DNA of 64,000 bases, taken from Amaranthus tricolor (Eukaryota > Streptophyta > Magnoliopsida > Caryophyllales > Amaranthaceae). The stretch spans positions 18,325,324 through 18,389,323 of the forward strand of contig NC_080059.1 of NCBI RefSeq assembly GCF_026212465.1, given 5' to 3'. The translations under genes and the position numbers were made by a program. This document shows, piece by piece, positions 1-9,349 of this stretch (the stretch's first letter is position 1; every line of letters begins with the position of its first letter). Under the pieces are notes generated by a model. It was not told the DNA's origin. It ran no database searches and worked only from the letters and a program-made list of their open reading frames with translations.

Positions 1-1065
1 TAAGATTATGTATATATGTGTATATATCACTAATTTATAAATAGTTTTTTTCACGAGTAGAAATTTAAAAGAAAATGTGTGATGGGTTGATTTAGAAAAC
101 AAGGTTAATTGTGTACAAGATATAAGATTGATAATTATCATTGAAACAATTTAGATGTGTTTGACTTTTAAGGATTTTGGTTGATATGTATATATATTAG
201 TATGAAAAGTGAATTTTTAAATGAGAATATGAAAATAGAGTTAGATTTAAATATTTTCCGTTTTTATAAAATTATTTATAATTTTGGTTGATTTAATTAT
301 TTTCGTAAAAGGGTGATAAGTTATATTGTTTTGTTACGGTTTTTGTATCGTGGTTGAAATCCGTTGAATTGAGGAATGATATTAAAAGAATTAATTAAAA
401 AAATAAAAACAATAATAATTTCGGACAAAATATGTTCTGTCTCGGCAGGTGCGCCTTATGCCTTTATGGTTTGGGTGCGTTTCGTTTGTTGTTTCACCGC
501 CGATTGAATTAAAAGTCGCTTAAACGCTAAAATCAATTAAAAATAGTAAACGGGCGTTAAAAATTATAAAATTTTGTACTCAAGGTAATTGATGCCTTCT
601 GGACACAGCGATAAAGTCGGATTTTCAATTTAAAAAATTTAAAATTTGCAAAAAGGGCTGTAAAGTTATTGGTTATTTAAAATAAAGAAATATTGGGTTT
701 TATTCTTTAATTATTTAATATTATGAAGTATAGTGATGCCTTGATGGCATAGAGTTGATTCGATGTGTGAACACGTACTAGTACGTGATTTTTGTATGTG
801 TGTTTGTGTTTAGGACCTTAATATTATGAAGTATAGTGATGCCTTGATGGCATAGAGTTGATTCGATGTGTGAACACGTACTAGTACGTGATTTTTGTAT
901 GTGTGTTCGTGTTTAGGACCTCGATTCATAAGAGGTTGAGATACAGTACGTGAGGTGATTGTGTTGGATTGTCGTGCTACTAAGGTACACGCTTAGACCA
1001 TACTTTTGTAATTGGATATGTAAAGTAATGTTGTATTCATTCTATGATGTGAGGTTGTATATCAT
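1..1065. repeat. LTR-like sequence, probably Ty3-gypsy, left end outside window
   Basis: No gene is seen. The style (moderately CpG-containing prose such as 'cgtactagtacgtg', 'ggacctcgattcataagagg') resembles LTRs of plant Ty3-gypsy elements, and the same character resumes after the MITE at 1069-1380. This is pattern recognition only; no polyprotein or primer-binding site is visible in the window. It contains a perfect-looking tandem duplication at 717-921. Confidence 0.35.
717..921. repeat. Two-copy tandem duplication, 103-bp period
   Basis: The unit beginning AATATTATGAAGTATAGTG at 717 is repeated from 820, with one visible T/C difference (tgtgtttgtg versus tgtgttcgtg). Each unit contains the 16-bp perfect palindrome CACGTACTAGTACGTG. 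The near identity implies a recent duplication within the LTR-like block. Confidence 0.9.
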
Positions 1066-1068
1066 TTA

Positions 1069-1380
1069 CGGCCCATTTGGTTAGTGGTACTAAATGGTGG
1101 TAATCGGAATGATTTATAGTGTAAAATTTCACTATAAGTTCCACGTCATTACCATGGTAATGAAACTTTGATCACAAAAAAGTTTTTTTGTTTACAACTT
1201 TCATTACTACCTAATAACACCTCTCCTAATGGTAATACATTGGACTGTATTTTATGAGGAAAATGAGATGATTGAGGTTGGACAAGCATGACCATCAAAG
1301 TAACCAAGAGATTTTTTAACCAAAATTACGCTAGTTTTAATTTCATTACCACCATTTATTACCACCTACCAAAAGGGCCG
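1069..1380. mobile_element. Tourist-like MITE (PIF/Harbinger type), 312 bp
   Basis: The left terminus CGGCCCATTTGGTTAGTGG and the reverse complement of the right terminus, CGGCCCTTTTGGTAGGTGG, form an inverted repeat of about 35 bp that continues with AAATGGTGGTAAT on both sides. The trinucleotide TTA flanks the element at 1066-1068 and 1381-1383, the target duplication expected for PIF/Harbinger. There is no coding capacity. It sits inside the LTR-like block, so it inserted after that block. Confidence 0.85.
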
Positions 1381-1383
1381 TTA

Positions 1384-2160
1384 AGGCTTAAACACCTCAA
1401 ATAATCTAAAAGGAGTTCAACTTGGAAGTTGAGGATGATTGTGTTTATTAACTCTATGGGGTTGTTACGTTGGATTTGGAATTATTATTATTTGTTCCCA
1501 TAGCAGCTGTTAATCATTATGATCACCATGGGGGTATGCATACTTTACCTTTAACAACCCGACCACGATGGGCAACGTCTTAGGTTGGAGGTTGCCTTGG
1601 GATTAGCTCTCCCATGTGTATTCCTTCAATTTTGGTAACACTCTAGTAACCCGAACAGGACGGGCAACAACATGAGTTGGGAAATTAGAAAGTCGAATAT
1701 GAATTAAAAATGTTAGAGCCTTTGCATGGTAGAATGAACTCATCGCTTGTATGTAACCTATATAATGCACTGTATGAAGTCTCTAACGTGTACTTGTTTA
1801 TGTTATTTGGAAAGTGCAATGATGTTGTCATTCGACAACTAGCAGGTTGATTGCAGGCGGGATTGCACAAGTGAGAATTCGACTTTAGAACCTGTAGTTG
1901 AGCAATCCGATACACTTGATTTTTGTTATATATTTAATGAACATTAATTTATTTTTCAATCGCAAGTAGATCCGCTGACTTATTTATTATTGTTGTCGTT
2001 TATTTATTTCTTTGTCACTAGAACGTCGTCGGTCCTAGAATCCCGTTTAACTTAAATGTCCGACATGTATCTCGGAATTCATATTTACATGTGAATATCC
2101 GGATCATTTTAACTCGGACTATTACAATTCAAATGCTTCTTGTGACCCTTCAAAGCTTAA
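1384..2160. repeat. Continuation of the LTR-like block
   Basis: Two similar phrases, 'aacccgaccacgatgggcaac' near 1556 and 'aacccgaacaggacgggcaac' near 1650, show internal repetition typical of gypsy LTRs. No gene is supported; the short open frame on the minus strand at 1685-1915 is not recognisable. Confidence 0.35.
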
Positions 2161-2169
2161 TTAAACACT

Positions 2170-2940
2170 CTTAATTCCTCACCTAATTGTCTAGCATAAT
2201 TTTTCCTTAATTAGTGTAGAAACCTGTGCAATACACGGTTTTTTTTTGGCATCGACATACATAGACATATGTCACTACATTCTCTAATTTACTCAATTTA
2301 AGTATAAATAAATTGTATGATTTGACAACTCTTATTTTTGAATTTTTTATTAAATTGTATGATTTAGAAAAATAAATTGTCATGCACTCAATCAATTATA
2401 GTCCTATTAGATTGATACTTGTATATTTGGCAAAACTCTAAAAAAACATTGTGTGTTGTTTTCCAATTTTTTTTATTAAACTGTATGACTTGGCGAACCA
2501 TTAAGAAATTGCCAAGTGTTATTTGCAGTTCTTTTATTAAATTGTATGATTTACGAAAATAAATTGTTATGCACACAATTAAGTATAGTCGTCTTAAATT
2601 ATAACTTCTATATTTGGGAAAATTCTAAGAAATCGTCATGTGTTATTTTTCAGTTCTTTTATTAAATTCTATAATACTTTTATATTTGGCAAAACTCTAA
2701 GAAATCGCCATGTGTTATTTTTCAGTTCTTTTATTAAATTGTATAATCTGGGAAAACTCTAAGAAATTATCATGTGTTATTTTTCAGTTCTTTTATTAAA
2801 TTGTATGATTTAGGAAAATAAATTGTCATGCACAAAATCAATTATAGTTCTATTATATTAATATTTCTATATTGGAAGAAACTCTAAGAAATCGCCATGT
2901 CTTATTTTTTTCAGTTCTTTTATTAAATTGTATGATTGAG
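2170..2940. repeat. AT-rich minisatellite-like repeat array
   Basis: A unit built around 'cagttcttttattaaattg' plus 'ctctaagaaatcgccatgtg' recurs about five to six times (clear copies near 2525, 2650, 2720, 2790 and 2915), with a longer spacer 'aaaataaattgtcatgcac' present in some units. Copies are diverged. The two minus-strand open frames here, 2207-2395 and 2388-2576, are by-products of the repeat. Confidence 0.75.
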
Positions 2941-3700
2941 CATTTAGGGAGAAGTTACATGAACTCCTCCATTCACTCCTCACAACCGGCCACCCATTGA
3001 GTATTCCCCTATTTTTTTTAATTTAAATAATTCATTTTTTGATTTAAATTTAAGGCGTAAAAACCATTATGCGATAAACTTATTAGGTGACGAAATACGC
3101 GCACAATAAAAACATACTCAAATAATTATTTAATATGTTTAATCGACTAATTATTTATTAAATAACTAATTTCTAATCAATATTTTAACAGGGTGTTACA
3201 AAAGCCCAATTCATACACAAGTAGCATTGTGTTTTGAATTCAATGTGGTTTAGTTTCTTTGAACTTTGTAAGCAACAGGATTAATGACCCATAGTTGCTT
3301 TTGGACCGTCATGAACAAGGTAGTCGTCTATAAAAAGTGCTCAAGATCAAGAATAGAATTGCTCTAGGTGAGCTATCCATTCACGAGGATACATTATACT
3401 CAGTGAGAACCTCCATATATGTAAGATTGAAGTTTTAACCACTTCAATAGTCAAGATTGGCAAACTGACAATGATAAACTTATGAATAGATATGGGCACG
3501 ACCATGATAATGTGTCAAGGTAATGACTTTGTGTTATTGGTTTTATGTGTATTTCACCTTCAAGTGATTGGACGGGCTAGTTGTTCAAATCTATTGGGAT
3601 ATCATTTTGGTTTGATTGCTTGTAAAAAGTGTATACTAGGCGTTAATTTAGTCCGTAAGAACATTAGCATTGATGCATAAAACGGGATTATTTACTTATT
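2941..3700. other. Intergenic, nothing recognised
   Basis: AT-rich sequence without a supported gene. A short frame at 3492-3680 has no recognisable similarity. Confidence 0.4.
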
Positions 3701-4950
3701 TTGTAAAAGGAGAAGGAGGTCCGGTTATATACTTTCAATTGGGGAGGACTGTTGGACATTTAGAGTGTATAAAGACCTTGAATATAAATACTACATAGTA
3801 AGTATAGTAGTGGGAACTCCGCTCAAGCCTTTCAAGGCGGCTAAAGGACTAAGGCAAGGTGACCCCCTCTCACCTTATGTGTTTACGCTGTGTATGGAGT
3901 ATCTATCAAAATTTCTGTTGGATGCCAGCAAGGACCCTTATTTCTCCTATCACCCTCATTCTTTCATTTGGACAGGGCAAGAGGGTATTTCTCGAAAGGC
4001 GGCTGTGGCTTGGAATAGGATGGTCCTCCTTCTCACTAAGGGGGGCTAAACTTGAGAGGCATTTATAGATGGAATAAAACGGCTATGCTGAAACATCTAT
4101 GGAATATAGCCAACGAAAAGGACAATTTCTGGGTACGGTGGGTTCACAACTACTATATGCAAAATCAAGAAATACAATCATGCACAATATCTATCCATAC
4201 CTCTTGGAGCTATAAAAAATCATCCACCAAAGAGAACTCTTGCACGTTCTAGGAGGCTGGGAGTTAGTGGTCAAAGAAGAGGAGTTCTCCATTGGGGCTA
4301 CATATGAGCTGATGATAGCTGGAGAAGCCAAAGTCGACTAGGGGAACCTCATGATTAGAAATAGAGCTACTCAAATTTACGTGGTTGGCTGTTTATAATT
4401 GATTATCTACTAAGGACCATATCAGTAGATGGTTGGAAGCCTGTAACTTCGATTGTGCCATTTGTGATGGAGGTCATGAAATACTACATCATCTTTTTTT
4501 GATTTTGAGAACGTCAAAAAAATCCGGATAGGAGTCTTCAACTATCTTTATCATACATGGAATGTAAGAGATTGGGAGGAGCAGATAAAGATTATGGCAA
4601 AGATTAATAGGAAAAAGACTATTGAAGCAAAGCTCATTGTGATATGTTGCACATAAATAATCTACAGCATATGGATACAGAGGAACCAAAAAAAATTTTG
4701 CAGAGTCAAGTCAATCAGTTGCAAATGTTGTAGAAAAAAATTATATTTAGATCATATGGGAGAGTGTCTAATATTTTAAGAGAGCCACTTATTAGGTAAT
4801 AGGGTTTTGTTAGGGGTGGGTTGCCTGTGAGTAGTTTTTTTGTGGTTGGTGGCCTGATTAGCAAGTTTCTTAGATTGAGATTATACCAAGTCTAAACTTT
4901 TGTATATTCCCCCCTTTTTTGGTTGGTACATATTCATATATCTATTTGAT
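3700..4950 (+). pseudogene. Decayed L1-type LINE: reverse transcriptase and zinc-binding remnants
   Basis: The frame at 3765-4049 holds KGLRQGDPLSPYVFTLCMEY, the conserved GLRQGDPLSPYLF block of plant non-LTR reverse transcriptases. About 150 codons later, in other frames, RWNKTAMLKHLWNIANEKD (4065-4130) and KDHISRWLEACNFDC...CDGGHE (4410-4490) match the RT-associated zinc-binding domain (zf-RVT) found at the C-terminus of plant LINE ORF2. The YADD catalytic block is absent, so there is an internal deletion as well as several frameshifts and stops. The tail 'cttttgtatattcccccc' followed by 'ttttttggttggtacat' near 4900 looks like a LINE 3' end. It cannot be functional. Confidence 0.75.
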
Positions 4951-4959
4951 AGAAAAAAT

Positions 4960-5801
4960 ATAGTAGTGGGACAATATTGCCAAAGTCCAAAATAATGTCA
5001 AAAGGAAAAACGAAAAACTAGAGTCAGTAGAAAATGACGAATCATCGCTTATAGGCGATGAGTTGTGCTTGGATTCCGTGTTCTTAGTATTGAGGCAAAA
5101 TAAAAAGTCTAGTTGGCTTTTGGAAAGCGCCGACTCGACGCTTTAGGTGATGACTCGTCACTAGGAGCAGCAACTCGTCGCCAGTGCTCTAATCTTGGAT
5201 TTTGCATTTTTTTTTGTTAATTTTGTTAATGTTGATTGGTTTCAATCATTAGTAATGATTTGTAACCAACATATGTTAGTTATTTTTGATGGAACATCAT
5301 CTTGTTTCATTGATGAGTTTTAAATGAAACAAGCACTTGTTTCATAGCTTTGTTTTTGGATGAAATAATTTTGTTTCATAAGTAGGTATTGGTTGCACAT
5401 TCCTCTATAAATAGAGGGTGTGTGCATTAGAGCATTCCACCATATTCTTACATAAAAATTCTGAATTTCACTTTGAACATACAAAGTGTTCTTGCTTCTC
5501 CTTTGCATGAATAGTGGAGAAGGAGTAATTATCTTTCATTACAATTTTAAGTTTCTTAATCCATCTGCAACACATTGTCTTACTTTGCAATCTCTTTGTG
5601 CTAGGAGATTATTGTGATAGATTGTATCTCATTGCGAATTTCTTCTATCTTAAGCACCTTGTGGGAGACATATTACATAAGGAAAGTGTTGATGTGCTCG
5701 TTTTTAGTGTAAATTTATCTCCTCATTGTAGTGTCGAGTCTCGCGTTCTAGAATGCTTTTTGCACACTTTACGCATGATTTTACCTTGCTCTTGTCTCCA
5801 T
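4960..5801 (+). repeat. LTR-like block with TATA box and CpG-rich motifs
   Basis: GC-rich short motifs (cgccgactcgacgc, gatgactcgtcac, aactcgtcgcc) lie at 5128-5182, and a TATA-type sequence, CTATAAATAGAGGG, at about 5404. The succession resembles U3-R of an LTR. Ends and target duplication were not found, so the class (copia or gypsy) is open. The short frames here are not recognisable proteins. Confidence 0.35.
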
Positions 5802-7130
5802 GGTGTTTTGAGGTAATTTCAGGTATTTTCAAAGTTTTCAAGGTATTTTACGTTGCGTACGAGACTTAGATGCTTTGATCGAAGATTACACACGCGTACC
5901 GAAGCTTTCCCAAGCATTCCAAGTCTTCCTTAAGGTCCCCGTAAAGTCCGGAAGGCATCCAAAGCTTCAAAAGACGAAAATAGGCCAAGGAAAGAACCCA
6001 TTCGGCCGAGCCACAACTCCATTCGGGCGAATGGCTGAAGCTTCGGGCGAACCAAGACAGGATTCGGGCGAATGGCTTTTGGAACTCAAAGAAACGTGCT
6101 TGGACTTGCTGGAAAGACCGATTGCACCTCCATTCGGTCGAATGAGCTCCCATGCGGGCGAATGCACCTTCAATTCGGCCAAATTCAAGCCCCAGACTGC
6201 GGAACTTCTTTTCTTCGCAAACCAAACTTCGAGGGCTTTTAGGGCTTTTTACCCCTTTTGTTCCTTAGCTTATAAATACCCCTTGTATCTGAATAAACCC
6301 CATGCCTATTGTGAGAGCTCTTATGCCTCACTTTAGAACATCAAACATTTATTTCTTTTCTTAGTTTTAAACCCTAGATTAGATTTAATGTTCTTCATTT
6401 ATGCTTTCTCTATATTCATGTCACTTTATTCATGTAAGTTTATTTCTTTAATGCTTTGATGTCTTTATTACTTTCCTCTATTGCTTTCTGCTATTGTTTC
6501 CCTTTAATGCTTTCATTTGATGCTTTCTTAGTTTAGATTTAATGCTTTCATGTTCTTCCATTATTTTAATACTTTCCTTGTTCATTGCTTTTGCCTCTAG
6601 TATGTTAGAATAGTTTCTTTAGGGGTGTTAGGCTAGAGAAACCCTAGGTTTGGTCTTGTCTTCAATGTTAAGGATTAAGGTTGAGGTTGATGATGGTTAT
6701 TGATAGATATTCGATTCGAATCTTGTCTTGCCACTCCTAGAGAGACATAGGGCGATTATAGGTCGTTCGTGTGGTTTATAAGGTCACCAACTTCCTCTCG
6801 ATATCTAAAGTGTCTTGATTGATTATCGTTCGAACTCCCTTGACCTATCTTATCTTTATTTCCAATAGACCATCCTGGGGTGGACATAGTCTACTCCCCT
6901 CTTGTCTTTCATTGTTGAGCTTCGCTTTTTATTCTTGTTATTAGTTAAGTTCACCCACCAACCAATCTTCCATATAACCTTCCCACACCAAGTCTTTAGT
7001 CTAGCATCCCTTGTCCTTGTGGTTCGGCCCCCGACTTACCATTACACTCGTTGTAGTAGTATTAGGATGATTATAAATATTGTTTGTATAACTAGGCTTT
7101 TAGTATTAACGACGTGCTAGAAGCCGGTTA
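5802..7130 (+). repeat. Ty3-gypsy-like LTR or solo LTR fragment
   Basis: An array of short dyads of the form ATTCGGGCGAATGG (6021, 6062, 6131, 6153, 6172) is followed at about 6268 by the TATA-type sequence CTTATAAATACCCC. The 3' part contains 'ccttgtggttcggcccccga' and 'cttaccattacactcgttgt' near 7013-7055, a phrase typical of the R-U5 end of large plant gypsy LTRs. No PBS or coding region follows. Exact ends are undetermined. The open frames at 5866-6336 on both strands arise from the repeat. Confidence 0.45.
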
Positions 7131-8171
7131 TCAAGTGTTCGCACGCAATCTATTAAAATCAAGTTTTCAAGCGACTTGAATTAGTTGTCGCAACCTAATC
7201 TTTGTGGTGTCCTTCTCGTGATTAGAGGAGTTCCATAACTAATCTTCAAGGGGATTACAAATAGTGTTGCATTTCATACTTTTACTTGTAACACATTTGT
7301 AATAACATTATTTTAATAGAATTTCTTTGAGAGATTTTTAGGGATATCACGAGATTAAAAATATAGGAAATTCCACGTGATAACCTTAAAGTATTGGGTT
7401 TCCACTTGGTAACCAAAGTTTTATTAAAATTCATGCGGTAATCCTGAGGTTTACCTAATTAAACCTCCGTGACCTTTTTTACTAAAAAAATATTTTGAAA
7501 CCATCTATTAGTAAGGAAGTCATGTTTATGAGATTCAATATATCGTAAATTATCCAAAAGATCACTATTCCTCTAAATTCCTAACCCTTATTCCCCAATT
7601 TCTCTAGTTTCACAACCACTAATTTTCTAACCTTAATTCCCTAATTTCTTAAAATTTGACAAAAATTTCGAGCATTCAATTGAAGGTATTGGTCAACCAT
7701 AACCCAATATTTCCAAGGTTACAAGAATTTCAGTTGGTTTAGCAAGCAATAAAAGTGAGTAACTTAATACAAGAATTTCAATTGTTAGTGGATGAATTTC
7801 GAATGTTTTTTTGGCCAATTTCGATTCTTTTGCTACAATTTTTCGTCAATAAACTGTTGTTGATCGAATTTTGATTTGTTACTACATCAATTTTGATTGT
7901 TGAATTTTAATTGTTAATTTGAATTCTTTTTGGGTCAATTTCAATTAATTGATGAGTTAATTTTATTTCTTTTACTTAGTTTAATTGTTGAAATTGAAAA
8001 ATTGGGGTTAGTGAATTAGATTTTGGAAAATTAGAAAATTTGGGAAATTAAAATTAGAGAATTATGAAAAATGTAATCTTTTAGATACTATTACACAATT
8101 TTCAAATATTTTTCTTAATAAAAAAGGTCACAAAGTTTCACTTAGATAAACTTTATAATTATCATATAAAT

Positions 8172-9060
8172 TGTTATGAATGGTGTGACTTGAGTGTACA
8201 TATGATAGGTGCTTTCATATGGTGACTCTTGGGATGGAATCCCATAAGTATGTCATGAATGGGTGTATTAAATTTTGTCTTAATATTTGTGGTTTATGAT
8301 GATGATTAAAGCATGGATTAATGAGGTAATGAAGTATGAGTTATTCATGGGAGTTATGGGACCTAATGAAGAAGTTCAAAGGTTTAAGATGCTCTACTAT
8401 GCAAGTCGAGCAATAATGTCAGAAGCCCTCTGAAGTGCCGTTCGACCAGCTCGCTCGACCGAGCGAGCTTCAGAATGGGTCGAGCGAGCTTCAGAATGAA
8501 ACCAGAAACTTCCTGTAGTCCGCTCGACCAGGTCGCTCGACCGAGCGAGCCTCTGCTTTGGTCGAGCGACGTCTCTGATGCTCCTAAGATGCTGTTTTTG
8601 ACTTTCTTGGAGATGTTTCATTATCATTTATTCATAGCTTTAATGTACTTAATGTTATTTAGTGTGATCTCTCCCATAAATATAGAGCTCTCATTCACAT
8701 TGTAATCATCCACAAAATACACCCCAAGCCAAACACTAGCCTATATCTCTTCTCTATTGTAATTCTTCATATTTGAGAGTTCTTTGAACTCCTTTTTGCT
8801 CTTCTCTATTGTAATTCTTCATATTTGAGAGTTCTTTGAACTCCTTTTTGATAATATAAGAGATACTACACACCGGAGGACGTAGCCTAAGTTGGGTGAA
8901 CCTCGTTAAATCTTTGTGTCGTTTTATTGCTTTACTTTCTCCTACAAACTTTGATATCATTGATAGCGTAATTTGTTTTTCACTAAACTTCATACACTCA
9001 ATCTTGGCAATATTGGAGTTTGAAACACATTGTTCGAACTCTAATACATCGTCGTTTTCA
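8172..9060 (+). mobile_element. Solo LTR of a Tork-type copia retrotransposon, 889 bp
   Basis: It begins TGTTATGAATGGTGTGACTTG and ends ...CGTCGTTTTCA (TG...CA). It is flanked by the 5-bp duplication TAAAT at 8167-8171 and 9061-9065, which fixes both ends. The 3' half matches the R-U5 of the two copia elements at 46431 and 52460 (ACACACCGGAGGACGTAGCC, GGGTGAACCTCGTTAAATC). It contains CpG dyads at 8451-8466 and 8533-8548, a TATA-like CATAAATATAG near 8675, and a 2 x 52-bp tandem duplication at 8747-8850. Loss of the internal part and one LTR indicates LTR-LTR recombination. It points toward RPN3, whose start codon is 285 bp downstream of the second TSD copy. Confidence 0.93.
8747..8850. repeat. 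Perfect 2 x 52-bp tandem duplication in the solo LTR
   Basis: The unit starting CTCTTCTCTATTGTAATTCT at 8747 is repeated without visible change at 8799. The corresponding part of the LTRs of the copia at 52460 has a single copy, so the duplication is specific to this LTR or its source. Confidence 0.9.
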
Positions 9061-9131
9061 TAAATTTTACAAAAAACTTTGATTAGTAGGTAGAAAATCG
9101 AACAAGTCAACGTTATCCTTTGAAATTTCTC

Positions 9132-9349
9132 ATGTTTTTTTGTTGATTGGAATCTGGAGCTTCTTGTAGCAAACGAAAACGAACTTCAACTCCCTTACTC
9201 CTTGTAGCTAACCAAATAATCCTCACTCAAAATCCTAACCAATTTCCCCAAATCATCTTAATTTAGGGTTTATATTATCAAGTTCATCCACATTTCTTCA
9301 ATTTCGGCAATAAACAACTTCATTCAATTTCAGTCACAAGTCCATAAAA
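9132..9349 (+). promoter_or_regulatory. RPN3 5' region / probable 5' UTR
   Basis: Between the inverted-repeat element and the RPN3 ATG only about 220 bp remain. The sequence just before the ATG (cacaagtccataaaaATG) is a normal plant start context. I see no convincing TATA box here; the nearest one lies in the solo LTR near 8675. Whether the native promoter lies in this short piece or has been displaced cannot be read from sequence. Confidence 0.4.

Larger units (their letters stand above)
7365..9131. mobile_element. Mutator-like inverted-repeat element, interrupted by a solo LTR
   Basis: The left arm 7365-7505 (AGGAAATTCCACGTGATAAC ... GTGACCTTTTTTACTAA) pairs, in inverted orientation, with 8080-8171 joined to 9061-9131 across the solo LTR. 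Shared blocks in both arms include ATCAAAG/ACCAAAG + TTTT, GTTTA(C/T)CTAA and GTGACCTTTTTTA. The arms are about 130-140 bp, diverged, with a roughly 575-bp AT-rich centre that has no coding capacity. Long terminal inverted repeats suggest a MULE-type MITE. I could not find a convincing 9-bp target duplication, so the class is inferred. Confidence 0.5.

Noticed and set aside
1685..2576. Minus-strand small proteins at 1685-1915, 2207-2395 and 2388-2576
   Set aside because: They fall in LTR-like and minisatellite sequence and have no recognisable features.
5866..6336. Coding frames on both strands of up to 153 residues
   Set aside because: They overlap each other across dyad-rich LTR-like sequence and show no domain.
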